Source of the DNA: Armigeres subalbatus
Taxonomy: Eukaryota > Arthropoda > Insecta > Diptera > Culicidae
Direction: 5' to 3'
Length of the DNA stretch: 64,000 nt
Assembly: GCF_024139115.2 (NCBI RefSeq)
Contig: NC_085141.1
Span: 392,942,632 to 393,006,631 of the forward strand
In this document: positions 33,300 to 45,240 of the stretch, piece after piece
How positions within the stretch are numbered: the stretch's first letter is position 1
Layout of the letters: each line of letters starts with the position of its first letter
The notes under the pieces: model-generated
Database searches by the model: none
Seen by the model: only the letters and a program-made list of their open reading frames with translations
Told to the model about the DNA's origin: nothing
Made by a program: the position numbers and the translations under genes

Positions 33300-33985
33300 A
33301 GTGAATCACAAGCGTGCGTCAGGTCTTATCTTTTGATGGATTTTTGAGATTTATATATCAAATGAATTGGAAACTCTCCACCAATTTACAAATGTCATTG
33401 AAATTTTTGATTATCAACGTTAAACTAGTGGAAATTTCAATTCCTTCCAAACCCAGTAAAATTCAGACCCAATCAATAATCCTGCAACCCCAACACGGAC
33501 ATGAGGTTGTTATAAGTTACGGTCCTTTTCGCCCATCGCTCCATTTTTCTATGCATAAAAGACTCGTGTCTCATACGCGCACGTCATTTTCGTTCGAGCA
33601 TTCTCAGAGAGCGGACACGATACTTCATTTGTAGCCTTGAGCCAGCATTGGAGGCGATTGTCGGGCGGAGACAAAGGCATCCCACAGCGATAGGTGGAGC
33701 GACGGTCGGGACGGCAGTCTCACTGGAGTGAAAATTTTGCCCGCTTGCGGTCCAAGCGACAACGGCTGCCGCGTTGATGTTGGTCGCGTCGTCAATGGTG
33801 GAGCTGCGGTAATTGCTGATAGTGAATGGAGTCATTTAAAGTAAATCAATTCTTTGGATTACCATCATTACCGTGGAAAAATGGTGTTAAGCTGAGAGGA
33901 TTTTCCAAAGTGCAACAACTTGTGACCAGCACACTCTTGGCGTTCAGTAAAATCTTCTAGCAAGATTCTGAATTTGGTTATGTGC
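33300..33985 (+). repeat. Promoter-bearing repeat unit, copy 2
   Basis: A more diverged relative of 29236-29975, with CATAAAAG at 33554-33561 and TCATTTTCG at 33584. A decayed stem-loop-like AATTCTTTGGATT followed by ACCATCATTACCG lies near 33840-33870. A third, better-paired hairpin GGTTCTTTTAGAATC with downstream ATACAAAAGAATA lies at 34181-34195. No intact protein frame. Confidence 0.55.
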
Positions 33986-34195
33986 TGTCAGTGGTTTCCA
34001 ATGCGTACTATTGAGAAAAATAACAATATAAAATTGGTCAATTGGAGACAAACTTCAGTTAGTTACGCAGAACTTCGGTTAGTTAGGAAATTTAAATGCA
34101 AGGATGATATCAGTAGCAGTCAGCTTAAATTTTCATTTTTGCTGTTAGGGATTGGAATTGCACATTATCGAAGGTTAATCGGTTCTTTTAGAATC

Positions 34196-35187
34196 AAAAT
34201 TTTATACAAAAGAATATTAACCGAAACTAATTTTATTCAAAGAGCAAATTATTATTTGCAATAGAAATACCCAAATTAAATTAAGCTCATTCAGAATATT
34301 TTTCGAAAAATAAGAAAAAACAACAATGAAATTGATTTTTTTCAAGTGAAACCCCTAACAAATTAAACAAACAAAACTAAACTTCTCATATTATATAAAA
34401 TTCGAGAATTAAAAAAATTGGACTTAATTACATGAATATATCAGCTACTTTCAAAATGTAAATTTTTAATTGTCGTATCCAACAAATGTTATGTTTTAAA
34501 TATTGCTCGAAACCAGTGTTGTCTCAAAAGTAATCAAAAGAACAATTTTGTAATATCCATGAATTATGGGTCTTGCTAGGTGCTTCATTTCACCAAACGG
34601 TTTTACGAAGTTTACGTCGGGCGGTCGTGTCTTGTACACAACCCTTATGATTTTTTGTCGTCGGCGATGATCGTGGATCAAATGTTTCGTTGCCGTACTT
34701 GGCCTCCCATAAGTACGTCGTTGAGTGATGGTCTTTGTAGCAATCCTTCTCGAACAACGGCTTGCTGAGGCATATGATATCAGGGTTAGTCAGCTAGTAA
34801 TTGTGCAACTGTTTCATGTGGTCTTACACAATTTCTGAGAAAGCCGGTTTTCCAACATGTTAAAGGATAAACAGCATTGCGTTACTTGTAGTCAAGTTGG
34901 ATCAAAATGGATCATAGTTTTAAACGAAGCTATCTGTGTCAAGTATTCAGCATTTATCGAAGGAACGATGGAAATGTTGCTCGATTTGCGATAATTTATG
35001 CTTCGGAGTCAATCAAAGCTTTTCCCGATTTTGTTCAAGCATGAACCGAGTTTACTGGAGTCGAAAGTGATTCACCCACGGGGGTCTCAGGGGGTCTCAG
35101 TTTCGTGAAAGATTGAACCATCGAGTGATACTTTAAAAATATTATCCCAGCAGAGATATTTCATACCAGTACGGAAGCTGCATATCC
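34196..35187. other. No gene recognised
   Basis: AT-rich to 34500, then mixed sequence with no assignable coding similarity on either strand. Confidence 0.4.
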
Positions 35188-35191
35188 TTAA

Positions 35192-35412
35192 GGTCACTCC
35201 TGACGGAATCTAAGATTAAAAGTGCTCGCGTTTTCGGGGGCACACCACTCGATACGGAAGCAACGCACAACTGTCATTTTTATTATTTCACGCATGCTGC
35301 GACGCAGCAAAGCTAAATCAACAAAAATGACAGTTGTGCGCCGCCTCTGAATCGAGTGATGTGCCTCCGAAAACGCGAGCACTTTGGAACTTGGATTCCG
35401 TCAGGAGTGACC
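35192..35412. mobile_element. 221-bp foldback MITE with TTAA flanks
   Basis: Ends GGTCACTCCTGACGGAATC and its mirror GATTCCGTCAGGAGTGACC; the arms run to the centre (ACTGTCATTTTT against AAAAATGACAGT). TTAA is present on both sides (35188-35191, 35413-35416), suggesting piggyBac-type targeting, though TA with longer arms is the alternative reading. Confidence 0.75.
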
Positions 35413-35416
35413 TTAA

Positions 35417-36529
35417 ACGAAGAGAACAAAGGTTTTGTTTTGTTAATTTCATCTCACCACGAAATTAATTATTTCGGTGTTCATCCTGTATAATCTTAAT
35501 TCACATTATTAGCACGGATGATGATTATGGTGGTAATGTAGTAGTCCGTACCAGTGTTGGTAGAATCATGCTCAAATCTCACTCACCGAAGCCTCATGCG
35601 CGAGCTGACTCGCTTGCGATTCTGCATTATTTTATGTTTACGTATGGATTTATTATCTATTGTTTTGTTGTTGCAAAGAAAGTTATTCCGATAAATTTAA
35701 CGAAGAAGAGCACGCAAAAATGACACAATGATGCAAATCGCGAGTCGAATCATGGACGATTCTCTGGGCCATGAGTCGGGAGAGGTTTTCCTCTCGCTTG
35801 ATTTGAATCGTGGATGAGATTTGAGTATCTACTTAAAATTAATTATTTTATCATATATGAAATCAACAGCAGTTACTTTTGAATAAAAAAAACTCAAAAT
35901 TTCATTGCTCTAGCTTTTCGCTATTCGGCGGTATTCAGTAATACATCCATATTTTGCGAAATAAAATATTGCGTAAATTTGCGCCATTTTAAAGTCTAGA
36001 TCTCAAAAGTTGTGAAACATTTTGAGATATTTCTATGAAATGCAAGTTATTTACAGGTGCGATGATCTTGCCTTCTCACTTTCTAAGCGTAAAGATGTCG
36101 ACTAATTATATGATAGCTTATAACAAGGGATTATTCCTATTTACGAGATTTTAATCAGCCGTATTGGCTAGGGGAACATGGAGTAAAACGACTCATAACT
36201 CCAAACGATTCCATGTATCGTGATTGTTGATTATTCACAACTTTAATATTGAATTAATTTTATTAATTTATTACAAGTCTCTCTGTAATTATTTGGAAAG
36301 GTACTTTTTTTTAAAATCGCGTTAAGAAAACTTTTTGAGAAATCCACGTAAAAAATGCGTAAGTCACGTAAAAGCGACCCCAGTGTCAACAAAAATCATT
36401 TCGTTGGAGCAAAGTGACACAACGGAGAACATCAAATATGTTTCTTCTCAGCCAGCTCGTAGATGAATTAACGCAGAGTGTTGATGCCTCAGAACATAAG
36501 TTGAAATTAATGCGATGTTTAAATGGTTT
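35417..36529. other. No gene recognised
   Basis: AT-rich unique sequence; no repeats or coding similarity seen. Confidence 0.4.
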
Positions 36530-37020
36530 AGTAAAGGCTAACTCATTCATTATTTTTTCAATCTCAAAGATTCAGTCACTCATATTATCACACATTCACA
36601 TAATCGCTCACATTTTTTTTATCATCTACTTACTAACTGATTCTCTTCCTCATTCACTTATATACCCTCTTACTCTTCACTTTTTCACTCAATCACATTC
36701 ACACTCATTCACAAACTTACACACATATTTTCTCGTTATCTCACTGACTAGCTTCCTTATCCAGTAATTTATTTTTACATTTGCTTACTCACTCACTGAA
36801 TCACTTATTCACCTGCCCACCCGCTATTTCGCATACTCAATTAGTCGCTAACTCACTCACTTTCTCAGCTATTGATTAATTCGTCCGTTATCTCGTTTAT
36901 TCTTGCTCTAATAATCATTAATTTATTCTCTCGCTGGCCTACTTTCCACTCAATCACTCACTTACTCACTTATTTATTTCACCCAATAAGTCACTCAATG
37001 TCACACACGCTTACTTGTGA
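36530..37020. repeat. Degenerate TCACTCATTCAC simple repeat
   Basis: Loose 4-bp periodic (TCAC/TTAC/TCAT) sequence over nearly 500 bp. Any open frame here is a by-product. Confidence 0.7.
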
Positions 37021-37573
37021 TTAATTACTGATTAACTACCCGGGCAGAAGCCTTGCACAGAACAACAAAACATGATATGGTTTTGATTGATATAAGAGAT
37101 AAAATAACAGGCAACAATATCAAAAATTTGCTCCGAAATATCATTTGTAATAAGTGCAAGACTGAGTAGCCGTTCAATAAATTAAATTAAAACGTACAGT
37201 CGATCCATAATCAGTAAAATATCATTTGATTATCTAAATATGCTATGGATAAGGACAAACTAATGGCACGTGATATTAATTACTTCTTACAAATAGCATA
37301 ACTTGATCTCCTCATGGTGTTTTAGTGCAAAATATTGATATTGTCGTCTGATCTTTAATCTCTTATATCAATCATGCCAATATCTCATTTTGCTTATCAA
37401 CATTTGATATTAATTATCTACTTGTCATAAGACGAGTTTGTACAATCCCCTTGAATTCCACCACTTATCTTAGTCTTCTTCACCTCATCCAGCTTTGATG
37501 ATTCCACAGTTTGACCGTCACCGATTATGTCTATCCTGTTCCCCAATACACTTGTGTTTTCACTGTTCTTCAG

Positions 37574-37618
37574 AATACACCTAGAGATGAACAGAAAATG
37601 TTCATCTCTAGGTGTATT
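37574..37618. repeat. Perfect 19-bp hairpin
   Basis: AATACACCTAGAGATGAAC, seven-base loop, GTTCATCTCTAGGTGTATT. No T-run follows. It may be a small foldback element or the centre of one. Confidence 0.7.
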
Positions 37619-37744
37619 AATCATCAATCTCATTACATCAAAACATGCGTCTTTTTATGTTTAAAAACTTTGAACATATCCAAAATCAACAGATTAAAAG
37701 TAATTCAATTTTGATCGTGAAATCGACGAAATCGAACACTGTGC

Positions 37745-38045
37745 ATGTTCTCCTGCGCTTCAGCTTTCACACGCTCGTCGTGCTGGATTTATTTTTGTGG
37801 TGGATTTGTTTCTTTCCTGCACTTTCCTCCTGAGCAACTAGCATCCGACCTCTGGCAGCATTTTCTCGTCACTCACTGGCACTCCTCATCAAACCAATCA
37901 TTTCGTTGGCGTCGCTGTGTACTTCCTGCGCTGTTATAGTCACAGCTTCGTGGATACTCTCCCACAATCTTTTGACGTCGCCAGATCCACTGACATCTCT
38001 TATCCGCTCGTTAAGCTTCTGGCGGTTCTATTAATCAACCACTTC
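37745..38045 (-). pseudogene. LINE pol linker fragment
   Basis: The minus strand reads RQKLNERIRDVSGSGDVKRL followed by WESIHEAVTITAQEV, then frameshifted pieces such as SDEKMLPE. This resembles the region between endonuclease and reverse transcriptase of non-LTR retrotransposons (helical linker with WxxIxxA). It is short and broken; clade not assignable. Confidence 0.5.
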
Positions 38046-38052
38046 AACTTTC

Positions 38053-38310
38053 TGTAATGTTGTCCCAAACGATAAGATCTAAAATGGAACTTCGAATCAT
38101 ATATATATTTATCATCAATTGAACTCAGTGTACTACATACTCACCACATTTGTACTCTCTCTCATGATTAATAAAAAGATAAGATCAGTCGATCTTCAGC
38201 CGTACTCTGTGCGGAGACAAAAACGTGAACTAAAGGTATTTTTTATTAAAGCGAATTGAAAGTGTCTTATTAGCTAAATTACAACTAAAACCTTAAATTG
38301 TATCATAACA
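38053..38310 (+). mobile_element. LTR with adjacent primer-binding-like site
   Basis: It begins TGTAATG and ends CATAACA, which are inverted with one mismatch, and is followed directly by ATTTGGCGACGAGGA (38311-38325), a tRNA-primer-site form I recall from insect Ty3/gypsy elements. AATAAAAAG at 38170 could be a TATA or poly(A) signal. Only one LTR is visible. Downstream coding sequence is absent, so this is a 5' remnant. Confidence 0.5.
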
Positions 38311-38767
38311 ATTTGGCGACGAGGAATACCAGTATCACCGTATCGATACGATTAAAGCAGTTTTAAATAAATATTGAAAACTGTGGGTAAGTTTGTTCAG
38401 AGTTTCTTTGAAGTAAGGTAAGATTCAAGGAAACTTGTGCCGCAGACAGTTGTTTCTGGCCAAAAACAACTGTTGAGCGAAGATAGATCTGCGCGATTTA
38501 GCATATATCAGCTACCAGATTGTGTTTTACGTATTCTAAAATTGTAAAAAAAAAATTACTGGATTATTGGCGTTGTACTAACTCCATTTTGTTTTACTTA
38601 TATCTTTCAATAGGCAGTATTCTCTTTGTATGCGGCGCTCTTGGTGGAGCACTCACTAAACTAGGAAAGCGACCAAATTCTTTGATGGAGTGAGATCCGT
38701 TCTAACGCTTAGTTGACATTCAAATTCAAGTTAGCTGAGGCCGACAGAAGAGAGCGAAATCTAATAA

Positions 38768-38990
38768 GGCTGCACTGTCGAAAAAAACCTTTCGAAGTTT
38801 ATAAACTTACCTTATGAAATTTAGCCACAAGAAAATTTATTGAAAATCATAAGGTTGCCTATGGAACTGGATGAACCTGAATGAATTATGTCCATAATGA
38901 AGCATATGTTTTTCTTAAAGTTGTCTTTAAATTTTCATTGATCAACCTTATGAAATTCGAAAAGTATGAATTATGAAATACTTATTTACT
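38768..38990 (+). repeat. CACTG-ended repeat rich in CTTATGAAA motifs, fragment
   Basis: Starts CACTGTCGAAAAAAACCTTT and contains several CCTTATGAAAT/ATCATAAGGTT words. An inverted relative at 59340-59516 ends AAAGGTTTTTTCCGCCAGTG. This is probably a TIR element family with repeated subterminal motifs; the right end of this copy is not found. Confidence 0.45.
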
Positions 38991-39044
38991 AAGTATGAAA
39001 ATATTCTAGATTTATTTTATATAGCAATAAAATTTTAATTCAAA

Positions 39045-39914
39045 CCCAGATTAATCCACCTACAGTGAGATCTTGACCCTTCCTTAGTTATGAGGATTTT
39101 TTTTTCCAGACTCCAGTATTTAAAACGAGATAAAACTACTCAGCTTCCCACGGCGATTTACCGTGAAAGTGACAAAATAATTGCCTACCCAAAGGCGGAT
39201 GTCATGGGTTGAGTGACAACTCAACGAATGATAACGTACTGTACTTCATGCTGCCTATCTATAAGGCGCTCGTCGGATTGAATAACTATTGTGACATGGT
39301 TAGTAACAATCGTAACGCTGGTTGCATATATTGTACTCGTAATTTACAGAGACCTCGATATTAATTAATCCAGAACTAACTAAATCAGTCATTGATCTGA
39401 GCGAAACTCAATAGCGTTCAATAATAACATATATTTCGCCTTATGGATGCCTAATTTGGTAAAACTAAACTTGTTCAATACCTTAAAAATGAGTGAGATT
39501 TGTATGGTAGTAAATTTCAGAATTTGCACACATACGCATACATACACGCATACAAGTGGTCTATTAGTGTCTCAAAACATGCTCACATTTACTATCTAGC
39601 TTCCACTGAAGAAATTTTTGGAATCCCTTTAAATTTTTACGTTTTTGCTTTTCTGAGAAGATTTTTTTGTACATGCTTCTATATGTTCCTCAATTAAAAC
39701 CATTTGTTTCTTTGAAACAAATAAGAAAAATAGGCATAATTCCATATCATATCATTTGTTATAATTATATTTTCAATATCAAAGTGAATTTGTTTCAAAT
39801 ACCATGCATTTTATTTAATAATTCACGAGATTTCTTGATAGATTAATTCGTAACACACCTGCGTAACGCATACAAAGTGAAATTATAGACACTTCCGAAG
39901 GAAGGGTCAAAAAC
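39045..39914 (+). mobile_element. 870-bp interspersed element, copy A
   Basis: Nearly identical to 60909-61773. It begins CCCAGATTAATCCACCTACA and ends CCGAAGGAAGGGTCAAAAAC. Near the ends TTGACCCTTCC and GGAAGGGTCAA are inverted. No significant open frame. Classification is uncertain. Confidence 0.8.
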
Positions 39915-40650
39915 AAAGAAATTATATGGTTTTTATTAAATATTTTTATCTTTATTTAAAGCAGCAATAAGAATCACATATAGAGCTGAGAGCTGAGGAA
40001 ATTTATAATGATGATCAGGATTTTAAAGTTAAATATCGTCTCCAGAAAATCTATCGGAACGGAACTTTGAGGTGTTACATATCTGGACGAAGCCATATGC
40101 CCATCGGCTGCAAACTAGCCCATGTTCAATGCCTTGCTGACAAACTACGATCGTATGACCTCTCTGTAGTAATTAAAGCTTATTGTTTGAAGTTGAGTTT
40201 TACTAGGGACAGTAGGAATGAACCACCCTCAATTTGAGCTTATTGACAAGGTTTATCATGTCAAAGTTATATGAACTTTAAGAAAATGCTCCACATATGC
40301 CTCAACGTAAAAACCGCTTTTATACTCAATTGAAACATGAAAATATTACGGATAAATTACAATATCGTATCACTGCGGTTGGAACAGAGAAAATTACTGT
40401 AGACCAATGAAATGTGTCTGAGCAAACGATGAAGAGTGGCAAATCGGTTCGGTCCGCTGTTGTAGGCCGCACATCAATCTAATTTTCTATGGAATACACT
40501 AAGCTGTTGTTGCAATAAGAAATATCATATTCAATTCATCCATATTTTATTGCATCTGAATGATGATTTTTTGAACTTTTCAGTGCATTTCGGAACGATT
40601 TTCTTAGATAGTCCATACTGCCCTGATCATCCCTAGTTTAACACTTTAGT
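39915..40650. other. No gene recognised
   Basis: Short frames only; GAACGGAACTTTGAGGTGTT and nearby codon-like stretches give no recognisable protein. Confidence 0.4.
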
Positions 40651-40654
40651 GGCG

Positions 40655-40790
40655 GTAAGCTCCAACGAGGATAATACGAGCTTTAATACGTATTTGAGAA
40701 AATCCAGGTTTAAATTTAATACTTCATACGGTAAGCATCAATCTCGTATTAAGTACGCAGCCATTTCTCACGTTGCAGTGTAGTGAGAAA
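40655..40790 (+). repeat. Repeat with GGCGGTAAGCTCCAACGAGG end
   Basis: An inverted relative lies at 55436-55605 (CCTCGTTGGAGCTTACCGCC). Both also contain a GTACGCAGCCA/TGGCTGCGTAC word at the other end. The two copies bracket the 12-kb satellite domain in opposite orientation. Confidence 0.65.
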
Positions 40791-40974
40791 GTGTGAGTAT
40801 GAGGATGGCATAATAGAGAATAATTAACGATAATTTTGTTATGTTTTATCCATTCATTCTACATAAAACTATTTTAATTTTGATTCAGAGAGGTCGAGGA
40901 GAAAAAATCGATTTCTCAAGAAACTTATTTGTTTCAACCCGGGTTCTGCTTTATTTGCATGAGTTATCCGGCAA

Positions 40975-41835
40975 AACTAAAATTTTCGGTGAAATAACAG
41001 CGTAAGTAGAAGGTAGAAACCGTGGAAACTCGTTTGGATCCCGGTCAACTTTGACGAGCTTTCGTTAGCGTCGAAGTGTTCTCCGTGACCAGAACCACAG
41101 AAACGCTTCGGAGGACGATTCCATTCCGCCGGACAGACACCCTTCAGCATGGCTTGCGACGATAACCGTGTAAGAGCCAAATATTTCTCGCTTAACTTTT
41201 CAAAAGGTCCTAAGTAACATTTTTTCATGAATTAATTTGAGTACTGCAATCAAAAGCTTTCATGTTGTTCTGTTGAATGCGCTATTCAAATTAATTCATG
41301 AAAAAAATGTTACTTAGGACCTTTTGAAAAGTTAAGCGAGATTTGTTCACCGTTATGATGTCGTTCAGGGTAGATGTTGGAATATCCGACATTGAAATCA
41401 GTGCTACCGGACGGATGGAGTCTTCGTTGAAGATCAATAGAATGTCCAGCGAAAGATGCACTTTACCGTTCTTGAATTTGTTATGATTTCTGGGGATGGA
41501 GCTGCACCAATCCGAACGCCACCCGTTCCCGGAAGTGGAATGCTGTAATCAGGTATCGAATACGTGGCGGCGATCGTGGTTCCATCGTCTATTGATGGCA
41601 ACAATTTGTAAGCCAGCTTCTGATGAATGAATCCCACGACCCGCCGCAGGTAGTTGAACACGCTCTCTTTGTTGACATAATTGTGAACATCTTAAACCAT
41701 GATCACGCAAGGCAACGATTGCACTCCGACATCGTCGCGAATGTGATTCCAAATGGTTCAATTGTGTCGATCATTTTCTTAAAATATTTGGCCGTCTTCA
41801 TACATGAGAAAAACTCCGAGAAGAACATCAATATC
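40975..41835 (-). pseudogene. Unrecognised protein pseudogene, split by a MITE
   Basis: On the minus strand, protein-like blocks follow one another with stops and frame changes. From upstream they are IDVLLGVFLMYEDGQIF, NHIRDDVGVQSLPCVIMV (then a TAA), DVHNYVNKESVFNYLRRVVG, IPDYSIPLPGTGGVRIGAAP, KNGKVHLSLDILLIFNEDSI and RPVALISMSDIPTSTLND. After the MITE comes YTVIVASHAEGCLSGGMESS. The DNA is far less AT-rich than the flanks. I do not recognise the family. Lack of introns over about 700 bp would fit a retrocopy, an integrated foreign gene, or a single-exon host gene. At least two frameshifts and one nonsense codon make it a pseudogene. Confidence 0.55.
41187..41340. mobile_element. 154-bp foldback MITE inside the pseudogene
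   Basis: Ends CTCGCTTAACTTTTC and GAAAAGTTAAGCGAG; arms of about 52 bp (AGGTCCTAAGTAACATTTTT, TCATGAATTAATTTGA) around a 45-bp centre. It interrupts the coding-like sequence between the LND and YTV blocks. Confidence 0.85.
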
Positions 41836-42639
41836 TGTGGAGTGTGATTACTTTTCGAAACAATGTTGTGCTTGTACCATCGGACTTAACAAGAATACCA
41901 ATAATTTTCTTTGAAATATTTCCAGTAACTCTTAGTAAGAAATTCCGTTGGTATTTCTGTGGGGAACTTTTTCAGCAATTCCTTTGAGAACCCTTTCAAA
42001 AATTTATCGGGTAATCATCCAGTAAATCAACCAAGAATATTTCCAGGATATTTTCAGAAAATCCTTAATCAAAATTTAAGACATTCTTCCAAGATGTTTT
42101 TAGGAATTGCAAGCAGCGTCTTCCAATATTATTTTAGAAAATTCGTACTGGAGTTTCTTCAAAAAATCCTAGATATTCCTTCAAAATATCCTGCGTGAAT
42201 TCTTTTAAAACATCAGAGATTTCTTCAAACCAATTCTGGGAATTCTTTTTGGGAATTCTAGTTTAGGATTTTAGGAATTTTAGGAAATTTTAGGAAAATT
42301 TTAGGAATCATCTAAGAGCAAAAATAGGAAATTCCTTGGGAATTCTAGTTTCTTGATAAATTCGTTCGAATTGCTCTTGAAATTACTTCCGAGAGTCGTG
42401 CTGATGTTTACTGTGAAATTCAACTAGAAAACCCTCCTGAAATTCCGTGGAAGCTCCTGAATAGATAAAGTGAACAGACGTTCCGCGGGACGATGCATAT
42501 TTCAACTGCGTTTTACAAATTTAATACTGTTAATACAGTAGGTATTACAATTATTTTTCCAATTTTTAACCAAAATCTATGCGAAATATACTTTTGGAGG
42601 ATCCATTTTCAAGCCAGTGACGCAATCCGAATAGGCATC

Positions 42640-42958
42640 CCGCGTTTTACGTGGCGCTTTCTGGTCACATTATCCTTGGAACTCCATCAGAAGTTTCTTC
42701 TTTCCTCCTGGAATCTCCCAAAGTTCCTTCTGAAATATCTCCAGAAGTTCCTCCTAGAATTCCTACTGAAGTTCCTCCGGAAGTTCCTTCAGGAACTCAT
42801 CCAGGAATTCCTATACTAGTTCCTTATTGAATTCATCATAGAGTACTTCCTGGAATTCGCCCAGGAGTTCCTCTTGAAGTTTTTCCAGGAGTTCCCCCTG
42901 TAATTTCTCCAGGAATTGTTGGTGTTGCACATAATATTCGTTTGAGAAAACATTATGT
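42640..42958 (-). repeat. Left inverted margin of the satellite, including a unique spacer
   Basis: Units are in the opposite orientation to the core. 42830-42958, with ATTCGTTTGAGAAAAC and GTTGGTGTTG, is the reverse complement of the spacer at 45066-45200. This margin is therefore an inverted duplication of an internal piece, not a random edge. Confidence 0.8.
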
Positions 42959-43332
42959 TAAAAATCCAAACAAAAAAAACTTACTTCTGAATTCCTGCAG
43001 GAACTTTCGAAGAAATTATTTGAGGAATCCGGAGGAATTCCTGGAGGAACTTCCGGAGGAATTCCTGGAGGAACTTCCTCAAGAATTCTTGGAGAAACTT
43101 CCGAATGTATTCCAGGGGGAACTTTCGAGGGAATTTCTTAAGGAACGTTCGGAGAAATTCCTAGATGAATTTTCAGAGGAGTCCCTGGAGGAACTTCCGG
43201 AGGATTTCCAGAAGGAACTTTCGGAGGAATTCCTGGAAGAATTTCCGGAAGAATTCCTGGGAGAACTTTCGAAGGAATTTCTTAAGGAACTTCCGGAGAA
43301 ACTCCTGGATGAACTTACAGATGTTCCTGGAG

Positions 43333-44319
43333 GAACTTCCGGAGTTATTCCTGGAGGAACTTCAGAAAGAATTCCTGAAAGAACTTCCGTAGGAATTCCC
43401 AAATGAACGTCCGGAGGAATTCCTGAAAGAACTTCCGGAGAAAATACTGAAAGAACTTCCGGAGGAATTCCTGAAAGAACTTCCGGAGGAAATCCTGAAA
43501 GAACTTCCAGAGGAATTCCTGGAGGAACTTCCGGAGGAATTCCTGGAGGAACTTCCGGAGGAATTCCTGGAGGAACTTCCAGATGAACTCTTGGAGCAAC
43601 TTCCGGAGGAATTCCTGGAGGAACTTTAGGAGGAACTTCCGGAAGAATTTCTGGAGGAACTTCCGGAGGAATTTCTGAAGGGCCTTCCGGAGGAATTTCT
43701 GGAGGAACTTGCGGAGGAATTGCTGGAGGAACTTCCGGAAGAATTCCTGGAGGAACTTCCGGAGGCATTCCTGGACGAACTTCCGGAGGAATTCCTGAAG
43801 AGACTTCCGGAGAAATTCCTGGAGGAACTTCCGGAGTTATTCCTGGAGGAACTTCAGAAAGAATTCCTGAAAGAACTTCCGTAGGAATTCCCAAATGAAC
43901 GTCCGGAGGAATTCCTGAAAGAACTTCCGGAGAAAATACTGAAAGAACTTCCGGAGGAATTCCTGAAAGAACTTCCGGAGGAAATCCTGAAAGAACTTCC
44001 AGAAGAATTCCTGGAGGAACTTCCGGAGGAATTCCTGGAGGAACTTCCGGAGGAATTCCTGGAGGAACTTCCAGATGAACTCTTGGAGCAACTTCCGGAG
44101 GAATTCCTGGAGGAACTTTAGGAGGAACTTCCGGAAGAATTTCTGGAGGAACTTCCGGAGGAATTTCTGAAGGGCCTTCCGGAGGAATTTCTGGAGGAAC
44201 TTGCGGAGGAATTGCTGGAGGAACTTCCGGAAGAATTCCTGGAGGAACTTCCGGAGGCATTCCTGGACGAACTTCCGGAGGAATTCCTGAAGAGACTTCC
44301 GGAGAAATTCCTGGAGGAA
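43333..44319 (+). repeat. 492-bp tandem segmental duplication within the satellite
   Basis: The variant-unit order from GGAGTTATTCCTGG through CCCAAATGAACGTCC, CCAGATGAACTCTTGG and GAGGAACTTGCGGAGG repeats with a shift of exactly 492 bp (43341 to 43833) and very few differences. This indicates a recent unequal exchange or amplification. Confidence 0.85.
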
Positions 44320-45065
44320 CTACCGGCGGAATTCCTGGAGGAACTTCCGGAGGGATTCCTGGAGGAGCTTCCCGAGGCATTCCTGGAGGAACTTCCGAAG
44401 GAATTCGTGGAGGAACTTCCGGAGGAATTCCTGGTGGAACTCCCGAAGGAATCCCTGGAGGAACGTCCGGAGGAATTCCCGGAGGAACTTCCGGAGATTC
44501 CTGGTGGAACTCCCGAAGGAATTCCTGGAGGAACGTCCGGAGGAATTCCTGGAGGAACTTCCGGAAGAATGCCTGGAGGAACTTCTGGAGGAATTCTTGG
44601 AGGAATTTCTGGAGGTACTTCCGGAGGAATTCCTGGAGGAACTTCCGGAGGAATTCCCGGAGGAAATTCCGGAGGAATTCCTGGAAGAACTTTCGGAGGA
44701 ATTCCTGGAGGAACTTCCGGAGGAATTCCTGGAGGAACTTCCGGAGGACGTCCTGGAGGAACTTCCGGAGGAATTCGTGGAGGAACTACCGTAGGCAGAC
44801 CTCCGGAGGAATTCCTGGAGAACTTCTGGAGAAAATCCTTGAGGAACTTCCAGAGGAATTCCTGGAAGAACTTCCGGAGGAATTCCTGGAGGAACTTCCG
44901 GAGGAATTTCTGAAGAAACTTCCGGAGAGAATCCTGGAGGATCTTCCGGAGGAATTCCTGGAGGAACTTCCGGAGGAATTCCTGGAGGAACTTCCGGAGG
45001 AATTCCTGGAGGAACTTCCGGAGCAATTCCTGGAGGAACTTCCGGAGGAACTCTTGGAGGAACTT

Positions 45066-45240
45066 GTTTTCTCAAACGAATATTAAGTACAACACCAACA
45101 ATTCCTGGAGAAATTACCGGGGGAACTCCTGGAAAAATTTCAAGAGAAACTCTTGGGCGAATTCCAGGAAGTACTCCATGATGAATTCAATAAGGAACTA
45201 GTATAGGAATTCCTGAATGAACTTTCGGAGGAATTTCAGT
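45066..45240 (+). repeat. Unique spacer in satellite, copy 1
   Basis: TTTTCTCAAACGAATATTAAG, ACAACACCAACAATTCC, GAGAAACTCTTGGGCGAATT and GTACTCCATGATGAATTC. It recurs at 47086-47260 with a shift of about 2020 bp and inverted at 42830-42958. It defines a 2-kb higher-order unit. Confidence 0.85.

Noticed and set aside
43079..44380. 433-codon proline-rich minus-strand frame as a collagen- or mucin-like protein
   Set aside because: The period is 8 residues set by the DNA unit, with no signal peptide or flanking unique sequence.
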